Below, in pieces: positions 16,201-21,762 of a stretch of 46,679 bases of DNA; the first letter of the stretch is position 1; each line of letters starts with the position of its first letter. The DNA is from a virus. The notes beneath the pieces are model-generated. The model was not told where the DNA came from and ran no database searches. It saw nothing but the letters and a program-made list of their open reading frames with translations. The DNA is taken from the IMG/VR virus record IMGVR_UViG_3300042691_011247, positions 1 through 46,679 of that record; one strand, 5' to 3'. The position numbers and the translations under genes are program-made.

Positions 16201-18905
16201 ATATCTTCGATCATGGCCTTGGCGTAGGCTGCAAACGTCCGCGCGCCCTTCTCAATGTGATACCCGGCCAACGAGATACCAGCCTGCATGACTTCTGGGT
16301 CGATACCGCTGTTTAGCGTGCCGTAGAGCTTCTTCCGAAGGATTGCGCGGGCTTTTTCGGCTGCGTCCTCGGTGAAAATCGTGTTTTTCGAGACTTGTAT
16401 GCTATTTGAGGTTTGCGAAGATGTTGATTCGGCTGGCGTTTTTTCGGTGTTTTCGGTTTTGTTTGCAGTTTGCGAACGCTCGGCGGATTTCGATAGCTTG
16501 GCTTTATCTTCCGCCCGGGTCTCTGCCGTGAGCCCTTGTTCATACGCCTGCATTTCGGCGTCGAGCTCGTCGTTTTGGCCGGTATCGGTTTTATCAACGA
16601 CCGGCGTGTAGCGCGGGTCATCAGGATTCGAGCGTGCCGTTTGCATACCCTGTCTGGTGGGTATCATGTCTACCGACTCAGATAGTTTGAATGCACCGTC
16701 TACTACATAGCGGATACCTTTGTCGTCTTCGTAGACCGTTTCACCCTTGGCGTTCTTGCCAAGTACAGCATCGGCAGGCTTTGCCGGCTTCGTGGCAGGC
16801 CTAGATTCGGCCACCGGCGCAGCAAGATTTGCGGCATCCCACCCGCGATACCAGTCCTTTGGGTTTTTGCCGGTCTTTTCAGTGAAATAGCTTGGCAGTA
16901 CGCGCGGTTTACCGGCTTTGAAGTCAGACATACCGGCAGCGTAGTGCGTGCCGGTATCGGTTTTCTCTTCCTTTGTTTTCGCGAGTGCGCGCTTGGCGAT
17001 GGTCTTCTCTAGCTTTGCTTTGTTGGCCGCTTTGGTCGCTGGCTCCACGGTACGTGCGCCGTCCTTGCCGGTTTGCGCCCCTTCGGTCGCCCCCCCTTCG
17101 GTCTGCCCAACTTGTTGAGCGGGAGGAAGAGCACTTCCTTCAGCGGTGGGAGCTGTGGCTGGGCTAGAAGTCTTGGCGACATCAGCCCCAGCAGGCACAT
17201 TATTTCCGCCGTCGACCACACCATCGGTTTGGGCTCGTCCGGCAGGAGTTGAATCGGGAATTGGTTGGTTTGCATTTTTGGCCTCGACTTTTGGCGTGTC
17301 TGCTTCGCGCAGTTGTGTTGCCTGCTTTTGAAGCGAAATCCCCTGCTTGATGAGCTTTGATGCACCCTCGGTATCACCTGCTTCAAGGGCTTGGCGTGAT
17401 TGGTCCAGAAGGGCTTTGGCTGAACCTTCGGCAGCACTTGGTAGGTCCTTTGCCTTTGTGGCGGCGTCAGCACGGGCTTGGGTGACTTGCTGGGCTTGTT
17501 GCTGTTCGGCGAGTTGTGCTTGCCGCTGCGCTTCCTGTTCTGGCGTGGTTGCGGCAGCAAGGGCCCCATTGACCACCGGCACGGCTCCAGAATCCACACC
17601 AGCATTCACGGCGCGCGAGATAGCGCCGGTATCGGGTAGCTTTTGGCCGGCAGCGACTTCGGCATCCAGTAGCTGTTTCTCCAATGCCCGTTGTGCCGTG
17701 ACTTCGGACTGGCGCATGCGCTCCATGGCCAGTTCTGGCGATAGTGGCGCAAAGTCGTCAATGCTCGGGCCTTTCGGCTGTTTGCGGCGATAGTCGGCGT
17801 CACGAACAGACTGCATGTTGTCGAACGCGTCTTGGGTCATCGCATCGATTGACTGTTCTGCCTTTGCGGCTCCCGAAATGAAGTCTTCCCGTTCCTTCTC
17901 GCTGGCCGCGTCCCATGCCTGTTTGAACGTGTCTTGATCTTGGAAGGCTTGACCACCTGGCGTAACAACACCGCCCTCGGGTCCGGGTTGCAGTTCTGGC
18001 GCCGGGTCGGTTGGCTTGAGGTCGGTTGTCTTCTTGCCGTCGACAAAGTTGCCGTACTGAGACGCTGCTCCACCAACGGCACCGAATAGGCCGCCTGTGA
18101 GCAATCCCATCGCTGCGGCGTTGCCAACCCCTTCGCCGATGGGTTTGTCCAGCGCAAGGTTTTGTAGGGCTTGTTCTTGGGTGCTTTGCGGGAGTTCTTC
18201 GAGTACGCCTTCGGTAAACACTGATTTGCCGATACCCTTGGCGATGTCTTTCGCGCCAACGGCTTTTGCACCACCCGAACCACCGGCCAGCAATGTATCG
18301 ATGTCGGCAATACCCAGTTTCTGCGCAACCTTACCGGCCCCCAGCGAAATACCACCTGTCGCGGCACCCGATACAGCGGCAAGTGCGGCTTGTTTGGCCG
18401 TCAGATCACCGGTCTCAGTCTCTTGGCGGATTTGTTCAGCGGCCGAACCTGCACCAACGGCACCTTCACCAGCGGCAGCACGGGCCACCGCACTACCGGC
18501 TTTCACCCCGCGCGCAATCGCGGCACCACCGAACATCAATGGCAGTGATTCAACACCGGCTTGAACGATGGTGGAAGGATTCTGAACAGCGGCAGCCAGT
18601 GTATCGACAAACCCGTCCGCACCCTGCACGGCAGTGTTCGCGGCCTTTTGTTCAGGCGTGTAGAAGTCCTCGATCGCGGCTTTTGCCTCTTTCGGGCGGA
18701 ATCCGGCCTTTTGTTCGAGAAACTTACCCGCGCGTCCACCGGTAGGGATGTCTGCAAGACCGACAAGGGCTTCACCAGCACCGACGACACCCTTTGCGGC
18801 GCTAACGGCCAAATCACCCGCACGTCGGACAGTAGAAGACTTCGGCTGAACCCCAAGGAAGTCGTCAACGCTTGGCCCACCAAGAAACTTATCGATATCG
18901 CTCAT
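4203..18905 (-). CDS. Giant polyvalent phage protein (DarB-like methylase-helicase, GNAT, zincin motif, ART, PLxRFG)
   Basis: A 4,900-residue protein, last gene of the late operon, starting in an ATGA overlap with the gene before it. In order: Ala/Gly-rich hydrophobic N terminus (to about 300); low-complexity linker; N6-adenine methyltransferase with EPSMGIGNF (1169) and NPPFG (1235); SNF2-type helicase with GAGKT (1864), DELH (2026), ATGTP and QREGRIVRQ (2571); GNAT-like module with NRGQGWGSK (2993); HEAFH zincin motif (3170); uncharacterised modules; ADP-ribosyltransferase-like module from MVVYHTT (3799) to IAFYPTQIKSA (about 3995); PLTRFG (4246); a hydrophobic helix (about 4620) and helical C terminus. 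Methylase plus helicase is the DarB plan; P1 DarB is a virion antirestriction protein injected with DNA. I infer virion ejection and multi-target counter-defence. No RNA polymerase motifs were seen, so it is not an N4-type virion polymerase. Confidence 0.9.
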   Translation of the reverse strand: MSDIDKFLGGPSVDDFLGVQPKSSTVRRAGDLAVSAAKGVVGAGEALVGLADIPTGGRAGKFLEQKAGFRPKEAKAAIEDFYTPEQKAANTAVQGADGFVDTLAAAVQNPSTIVQAGVESLPLMFGGAAIARGVKAGSAVARAAAGEGAVGAGSAAEQIRQETETGDLTAKQAALAAVSGAATGGISLGAGKVAQKLGIADIDTLLAGGSGGAKAVGAKDIAKGIGKSVFTEGVLEELPQSTQEQALQNLALDKPIGEGVGNAAAMGLLTGGLFGAVGGAASQYGNFVDGKKTTDLKPTDPAPELQPGPEGGVVTPGGQAFQDQDTFKQAWDAASEKEREDFISGAAKAEQSIDAMTQDAFDNMQSVRDADYRRKQPKGPSIDDFAPLSPELAMERMRQSEVTAQRALEKQLLDAEVAAGQKLPDTGAISRAVNAGVDSGAVPVVNGALAAATTPEQEAQRQAQLAEQQQAQQVTQARADAATKAKDLPSAAEGSAKALLDQSRQALEAGDTEGASKLIKQGISLQKQATQLREADTPKVEAKNANQPIPDSTPAGRAQTDGVVDGGNNVPAGADVAKTSSPATAPTAEGSALPPAQQVGQTEGGATEGAQTGKDGARTVEPATKAANKAKLEKTIAKRALAKTKEEKTDTGTHYAAGMSDFKAGKPRVLPSYFTEKTGKNPKDWYRGWDAANLAAPVAESRPATKPAKPADAVLGKNAKGETVYEDDKGIRYVVDGAFKLSESVDMIPTRQGMQTARSNPDDPRYTPVVDKTDTGQNDELDAEMQAYEQGLTAETRAEDKAKLSKSAERSQTANKTENTEKTPAESTSSQTSNSIQVSKNTIFTEDAAEKARAILRKKLYGTLNSGIDPEVMQAGISLAGYHIEKGARTFAAYAKAMIEDMGEGVRPYLKSWYLGVKFDPRSGQLEGMDSAADVELSVLENIENQADTVNSEKADDTTQQPRADNGNEESSDAARTDSAADSRPLDGRLAEADAGNAEGRKPTERAPRASRPRKDSGSGQPELFSFGETREDGGVRDRPTTTGSITPQEFTISDESGIGEGGLKKKYTDNIAAIKLVKELDATNMRATPEQQAVIAKYVGWGGIKGVFDPDNKQWGKQHAELKDLLTPEEFAAARRSMLDAHYTSIDVIDGMYAGLSHIGFRGGRILEPSMGIGNFIGRMPANIRSESMVVGVELDKLTGQLARHIYPNARIATPKGFEEVRLPSDSFDLAIGNPPFGQQSVFDPEHKDLSKFSIHNFFFAKSIDKLRPGGVLSMVVSRYFMDAEESQARDWIGERAKLLGAVRLPYTAFKTNANTEVVTDIIFLQKLAEGEESNIDQWSSTKRVTMGSNADGNIDKSINAYFVDNPQNVLGTPALSGSQYSANEYNVEPLDGELPDQIKEALSRILPAQSYEQGPAIRFDEQAQADVAVPDNLKNGSFFEKDGVIYAAVPGIQTEFTGRAVDALTPLNAERIRGMIKVRDSLRTLMRAELNDLSDAQLNNLRKKLNQEYDAFKAEHGFINAQANRRAFVDDPDLPLLESLEPDYDPGLKSTSKAVRENGETARPPKAGKADIFQKRVLAPETHIKNVTSAKDALLASLNVYGKIDTDYMAQIYTKPWDTIAAELTGKVYRDPAAGWVTSEEYLSGNVKSKLAHAETLVKMDQDLKPNVEALKAVQPVDLPVTKISVRLGSSWLPNDTVKQFIQETIGGKATVHYEKSLARWFVGLEGADRTATNITFGTNRVPAEEILVKVMNSQEILVKDNVGTSRETVYVVNEVETEAAKAKADDLKNKFKNWIWADADRAETLGRFWNDNYNTNRDRVYDGSHLTLPGSNPAITLRRHQKDAIWRALSDRVILLDHVVGAGKTFMMTGIAKEMRRLGIAKKPMFAVPNHLVRSWRDEIFRLYPSANVLVATEADFEKTNRRRLFGKIATGDWDAVVIGHSSVKKIGLPVESSMKVLKEQLDELSAAIETMKRERGDKSVVKDMERIKVTLETRMKKLNDKAGKKDDVVNFEEMGIDALFVDELHEFKNLFFYTQMSRVSGLGNPSGSGKAFDMFVKFRNLVDRFGERAVRVGATGTPVSNSLVEMYNMQRYMQYDELKRRSMHLLDGWAGNYGDIEQVYEVHPSGNGFRVATRFAKFVNLTSLMQMYRSFADTITMKDLKRQATEAGQKFPVPMVKGGRPQNVVVPRSDQQTKFFGIAEFARNEDGSIKFKAKGSPSDYVFEKDAKTEKWSYRKSDSNYGKGSFEGEAQARQSLADDLTTPVTGYNKGSILDQFENLRELTRESKGKINALSITNKARKAGLDYRLIDPSAADDLGSKINDAVSQIKRIYDKWSKDKGAQLVFCDLSVPASQVAKLALKERDVYVRNGEDLKKFKATSHNIAAVESVFYVGKTKDGYIAYDAMTGNKVNGVQGEKRSDVLDQLKENAEAGGLTWLQTVQGETETLTDEAIKEWRDENETSDSDEEEEDSVSLTDVLALAGNGAKFSVYDDVKAKLIKMGVPAEQVAFIHDANTSKQKAAIFKKVNAGAIRVLLGSTPKMGAGTNVQERLVGLHHLDAPWRPSDLEQREGRIVRQGNSLYARDPEGFEVELLRYATDRTYDTRMWQIIEHKANGIEQLRNAGADVNELDDIGGEAANAADMKAAASGNPLILEEIKLRNEVKSLEAQRNGWLNEKITINRDIREITNWLPDQIEKAKAKAAPLVSVRDKNTTEEFSMKVGDTEYAERKDATKAIAESIKGLAKAVGEVSTIANYRGFKVRAQLEGKSKSVGLTVWIEYGEFQRAVLFHDLADGDVSASGLVTRIDNAVNEIGEDVPRLEQQLEASKKRLPDLRASLDKPFEKEDRLNEARVKHGDVLRRLKKSGGAVEMTPAMKREFQAAVAKVNQGLKDSGFDIPAMSRLNPAKTKEGLPAYFNEDVVLAEPRFAQTQPQTGVRYAFDIVDHPKFKSLDKSKSAEIRREIAKVGSILLTFDENGQFKTFNNIQIYNQNRGQGWGSKTVGAIMETLPPGQVLTIEDIVPTAVGFWDKMGAKFPSSDGYMEAQFTPEQYWSAYEKRIAESNAKFFDEDGTGGTPPLSRQGNGAPAKLRSQGRSSVSGLSASQVREFVGKSLNRIVAPVQIVQSTAEASRLTGFDIPSDSAGVAHRGKIYLIADNITSKLDAERTFFHEAFHVGIRTKYAAATQGYENALRGIAMKNPNIRKAAGEWSLSFGKDAVDMRISYGMTPENAKAQVKLLAIEEALADMSGAVSDRINGLDTLLAAIQKLMRAMGLNTLADYFEGLSNAEALAMIADARKSTVARTESAMQPAMSRDRVYNNSREDLSNFNRYDAANDKPSQALRDAIKKFERETPGFQIDPLGNSRVIVTRLKKDDLVSSLKTLKEFGDTNNVAVGISSKTASYTDFSESSGFRAYIQRADDEIGGRVSYERDSNHFARIVGVYAPRSLKGEVRFSRKPSVNTLLKKYGYAPKYDFEVVRALNAGDRIFAFNEQDEKPIEITSVTSKEGIDEYPLDRLLILDKMAGVPDAPVLSRAPQTDTPAFREFVRQFVANQPIDKYTYDRELKDLKEEIINDWSNGNTNRQTGSFGPDEINAALRKENKAQYFDEDGDYTNEGNDRYTEIESSLAEKYARAELGEPQKKSVDLTDPANAANVLREYFDANGLEPNIVGGSGKSRSKYFTLGDGTEIRISDHELPDQYDQRANENIILPDDADKAMDVLAEVAERYVRNATPANSADQDQSASQGEMQERSVRAETSGSTEPAQINAGGGRGDITKNPAFRKWFGDSKVVNPDGTPMVVYHTTVAGSKITRFKRRMNDIGMHFGTKGQAEDRFILKSESDPYGPELRGIEHATIPVYLSIKWPLRLNDIGAFDSENLSFELERLNVATKDQINAAIRNNGNEGGKVAALRALIERKGYDGIVYKNTGETGGSAKYREARNAARDALIALQKARGKSLNAYDLVDQQTPEYKAYEAANKAYADHRNSNAEDSWIAFYPTQIKSAIGNNGSFNAKNPDIAFSRTGTLKDFIEGGDFKKKTTDAVGALFQSQRTFGAWHKTVGTQYHKAQVDADFRPVYESGQAYLRDMATIANNAADLAPDLLPKLQDSVRAALTKGAVSKADEQAVSNAVFKGTLDDTVYTSAADAGLTPEQFAFYKQARAAIDNSLDALVTSEAARLARKERGVFMAISAAKSRNDAMIIADFLNQEADLEPDPIAAKRKQALADSIIAKVDRINDLKQKGYAPLTRFGTHTVYVVENGIQRSFTLHESQVEANRTAKAMQELYPQAKVTQGILSEEAAKLFQGISPDTLELFGDVATVGPDGQEVFLGQTQVFQEYLKNAVNNRSALKRLIQRKGIEGYSKDVTRVLATFITSNARASSGNYHLGDMLEATNDIPKEKGDVKDEAVKLLQYVQNPVEEAAALRSFLFVQYLGGSVASAFVNMTQPLLQTFPYLSQWGPGKSAAELTKALGMVGKGAKITDERLAAALARAEKDGVVSPQEIHQLYAESARTFGNNRAIRRVLTVWGSLFGLAEQFNRRVTFIAAWNMAKDFTPADFQKAGVRSAFQFAEKAVDETQGIYNRGNRPDWARGALGATLFTFKQFSISYLELLKRLPNRERAIALGILVLAAGLQGLPGADDLDDVIDALMQSLGYSWNSKQEKQKALANILGRDGANFVMNGFSALPGVPLDVQGRLGLGNLIPGTAALKKSEVNKGRDVIEILGPAGGLVQDVVQGAGKLVTGDIGGAAQEFVPVAIRNAIKSVDMLQFGMYRDEKGRKVLDTDAYDAFIKGVGFQPRDVADASRTIRRVNQDVALVKVVESEIAEKMAQGYFEKDQQKILDARAQLMNWNQTNPGTRIRITPAQVQRRVREMNMTREQRIVKTAPKEIRADVKAQLQ

Positions 18906-19906
18906 TTATATCCCAAGGCTTGAAGTGCGGCGCGTTTTTGTTCAATGCTCATGGCTTTGTCATCACGAATGGCCATGGCTTTTGGGTCGGTCTGGATCGT
19001 TGGCTGCTGAACCAATGGTCTTGCAGTCACACCGTTCTCGCCTTCCTCGACGATCATCGGGGTTTCGATTGGGTTGCCCGTGGCGTCCACCCCCTTTTGA
19101 GAGACGATCTGATACTTCGGCTGGGGTTTGCCGATGAGTGAGTACAGTTTGCTTTGCAGGGCTTGGCGTTTCTTCGGGTCGGTCTCGGCAAAAATCTGTT
19201 TGCGCAGCGTGTTAACCTCGGCGTCAGCGGCCTGTTTCGTTTTTGCGCCTTCCAAATCAACCTGCGCACGCTCAATGTTGACCGCGCTCGCATCTGCCTG
19301 TGTGTTGGCTTGATTGGCCGCGACTTGGTTCTTGAAATTGGTTCCCTTCACCGCTTCACCAGCCTTCGCCGTCCCGTAGGCACTCAGTTGGGAGTTGAAG
19401 TCGACTAGCGAACCGAATAGCCCACCCTTGGCACCAAATTTAGGCAACGGCACCGCATTGATGTTGGGTGCTGCAACGCGTGGTGCGGCGGCGGTTGGTT
19501 GATAAGGAACATCGATGGTCGGGTCGTTCAGTCCCGGCGTTGCCGTTGTGGGTGGATTCAACGCAACAGGTTTCTTTACTGGCACTACGGCGGCGGCCTG
19601 TGGTTTGGGTTTATCTTCCAGCCCAAGTACACCATCGGCAAAGTCACCCGCGCCACCAAGCGCTTTACCGATAGGTTTGCGCGCCATGATCCCGGCTTCT
19701 ATTGCTGGCTTGAATAATGCCGGTACAGGAGCCGCGCGTGCGACGTTATCGGCGATTGCGCCAAAGTCTGCATTCACAACATCACTGGCCGCGCTACCAA
19801 TCGCGTCTCGAACTCCGGTGCCGGCCGCTTTGGCATTCGGCGCACCAAACACCATTTGGCGACGCTGTTTGTTACCGTCGGAAAGTAGAAAGTCATTGAG
19901 TGCCAT
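18902..19906 (-). CDS. Putative internal virion/ejection protein
   Basis: A 334-residue protein with no recognised domain. The N-terminal third is Ala/Gly-rich and amphipathic. The middle (about 100-160) is a Pro/Ala-rich linker (PVKKPVALNPPTTATPG). A helical stretch (about 185-250) and a short C-terminal helix ending in QKRAALQALGYK follow. It lies between a long coiled-coil structural protein and the giant protein, overlapping the latter by ATGA. In short-tailed phages this slot usually holds internal or ejection proteins, which is the basis for the call. The start at 19906 is preceded by AGGT. Confidence 0.6.
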   Translation of the reverse strand: MALNDFLLSDGNKQRRQMVFGAPNAKAAGTGVRDAIGSAASDVVNADFGAIADNVARAAPVPALFKPAIEAGIMARKPIGKALGGAGDFADGVLGLEDKPKPQAAAVVPVKKPVALNPPTTATPGLNDPTIDVPYQPTAAAPRVAAPNINAVPLPKFGAKGGLFGSLVDFNSQLSAYGTAKAGEAVKGTNFKNQVAANQANTQADASAVNIERAQVDLEGAKTKQAADAEVNTLRKQIFAETDPKKRQALQSKLYSLIGKPQPKYQIVSQKGVDATGNPIETPMIVEEGENGVTARPLVQQPTIQTDPKAMAIRDDKAMSIEQKRAALQALGYK

Positions 19907-19915
19907 GGTTTACCT

Positions 19916-21721
19916 TTAAGCGGAGGTTGTACTGCTGATGAGTGCTTGCAACGTGTTCTGTACGGCGGCAATGCGATCGGCGTAGAACTGCGCGCCGAAC
20001 TGCGATGCGCTTTTCTGCATTTCGACCTGTTTCACGAACGCATCCACGTTTAGCTTTGCGATGTTGATGCGCTCGCTTGTTGCCGTTGCGTTGTTCTGCG
20101 TATTGGTCTGAACCCTCGCGAGGAGGATGCGCAGCGATTCCGCTGCGGCGTCTGCTGTGGCTTTGAACGCGGAAATCTCGATCCCGTAGGTATCTCTAAT
20201 GACGCGAGCCTGTTCAATACTGCGTCGCATGCTGGCCTCAAACCCGGCAATTTCTGCACGGTAGGCTTCTAACTGAATCTGCGCGCGTCGATTGGCTTGT
20301 TCGGATACGGCAATTGCCACATCGGCGCGGGCTTTTTCCGCGCGAACCGTACTGTCGTAGGCGTCTACTTCGGCCCGGAACGCATTCACGCGAGCAGTTT
20401 CCCCCTCAATGCCTGCCCGGTAGGCTTGGAATTCAAGCTCCTTCACGCGGGTTGATGCGACATAGGCATCAATCTGTGTCTTAAAGGCTTCCAGTCGAGT
20501 GCGGTTGACCTGTTCAACGGTAAGCGAGGCTTCGATGTCGGTTTTGTAGATTGATTGAATCGTTTGAATACCGCGAAGTTGCGCTTCGTACACATCAACT
20601 TGTTTACCTTGAATCTCGACTTCGAGACGTTTCCCGTCCATCTGCGTTTTGTAGACGTCGAGTTTGGCGATTTCCGCGCGCACGCGAATTTCAAAGAACT
20701 GGCCAGCCGTTCTATAGGCTTCCCATGTCGCATTAAATCGCGCGACCTGAGACTGGAAAATTGCCTGTCCGATATCGGCAATGGCTTTTGCGGCATTCAA
20801 GGCGCGCTCCATCCGTGCGGCATGGAACTGCATCAACGTGGTTTCGAGGGCGCGCACTTCACCGATCGTGAAGCGTTCATTTTCAACATAGAGCTCTGAA
20901 CGTCGAAGCGTAATCTCGCGATTCGCCTCTGCGATCGTGTTGTTCATTTCCTCAATGGACTGCTGTTGGGCCGCAATCAATACACCTGGCGGGAAGTCGA
21001 ACCCCGATGCGGCAATCTCCCCGCGAATGCGCTCCATGTTGGCGGCACCAGTCTTCTGCGCACGGTCTCGCGTCCGATCGAACAGTCGCTGTTCGTCGGT
21101 TTCGTTCATGCCAAAACCACCATTCATCAAGTAGTTCAGCAGTTTTGATTTCAGGGGATCCAGCAAGGCAGACGAATACGCCTCTTCGGCAAAGGCAAAG
21201 CTGAATGAAGGGGGATCGAGGGTAATGGTGGGGGCGACGGCGGTGAAGACGGGAATGTCGACGTTGGGTGTTAGCGGTAGCGCCAAAGACGTGACGATTG
21301 GCGCGATTGGAACCGAGTAGGAAGGCCGGACAGGAAGCGTAACGGATTCGATGGTCGGCGGTGTTGGCAGCGTTTGCGCATCCAGCGTAGGCCGATCCGG
21401 CAGTGTCAACGTCGGCGCGCTACCCGTGAATTGGGGAGCATTGATTGCTGCGTTACTATCCGGAACATCAATAGTCGGTACGGCTGGAACGTCCGGAAAA
21501 TTCGGCGCGTCAAAATTTGGGCGGAGTGGCTTTGTGCTTGTCAGTTGGCCGAGGATGTCCCCAGTGTCAGCGTACTCCACGTATGGAGCGGGAATCGCTG
21601 GGACGTTTATGGTTAGTCCGTTGGTAATGGACGCAATTTGATTCAGGAATGACGCTCCCTGCGCCGCGACCTGTTCCGCATAGGCATCGCGTTGGGTAAT
21701 CAGGGTATCAACAGTTGCCAT
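19916..21721 (-). CDS. Long coiled-coil tail/internal structural protein
   Basis: A 601-residue protein. Residues about 40-185 are Pro-rich, with repeating short units such as FPDVPAVPTIDVP and LPDRPTLDAQTLPTPP. From about 190 to the end the chain is almost wholly helical, with a run of related segments around 330-520 (VDVYEAQLRGI, LEAFKTQIDAY, LEFQAYRAGIEG, VNAFRAEVDAYD, IQLEAYRAEIAGF) indicating an internally repeated coiled coil. A Pro-rich stalk followed by a long repeated helix suggests a rod-like tail or core component, but the family is not recognised. It is the first gene after an intrinsic terminator (21741-21760) and has GGAG upstream of its ATG. Confidence 0.65.
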   Translation of the reverse strand: MATVDTLITQRDAYAEQVAAQGASFLNQIASITNGLTINVPAIPAPYVEYADTGDILGQLTSTKPLRPNFDAPNFPDVPAVPTIDVPDSNAAINAPQFTGSAPTLTLPDRPTLDAQTLPTPPTIESVTLPVRPSYSVPIAPIVTSLALPLTPNVDIPVFTAVAPTITLDPPSFSFAFAEEAYSSALLDPLKSKLLNYLMNGGFGMNETDEQRLFDRTRDRAQKTGAANMERIRGEIAASGFDFPPGVLIAAQQQSIEEMNNTIAEANREITLRRSELYVENERFTIGEVRALETTLMQFHAARMERALNAAKAIADIGQAIFQSQVARFNATWEAYRTAGQFFEIRVRAEIAKLDVYKTQMDGKRLEVEIQGKQVDVYEAQLRGIQTIQSIYKTDIEASLTVEQVNRTRLEAFKTQIDAYVASTRVKELEFQAYRAGIEGETARVNAFRAEVDAYDSTVRAEKARADVAIAVSEQANRRAQIQLEAYRAEIAGFEASMRRSIEQARVIRDTYGIEISAFKATADAAAESLRILLARVQTNTQNNATATSERINIAKLNVDAFVKQVEMQKSASQFGAQFYADRIAAVQNTLQALISSTTSA

Positions 21722-21740
21722 TCAAGACTCCATAAATAGA

Positions 21741-21760
21741 AAACCCGCCGTAGCGGGTTT
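21741..21760 (-). terminator. Intrinsic terminator inside the late operon
   Basis: AAACCCGC and GCGGGTTT form an 8-bp stem with a four-base loop. On the minus strand it is followed by TTCTATTTAT. It lies immediately after the 882-residue tail gene and before the coiled-coil gene. Confidence 0.8.
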
Positions 21761-21762
21761 GA

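Noticed and set aside
4203-18905. Giant gene considered as an N4-type virion RNA polymerase
   Set aside because: No T7-like polymerase motifs were seen; methylase, helicase and ART motifs explain the protein better.
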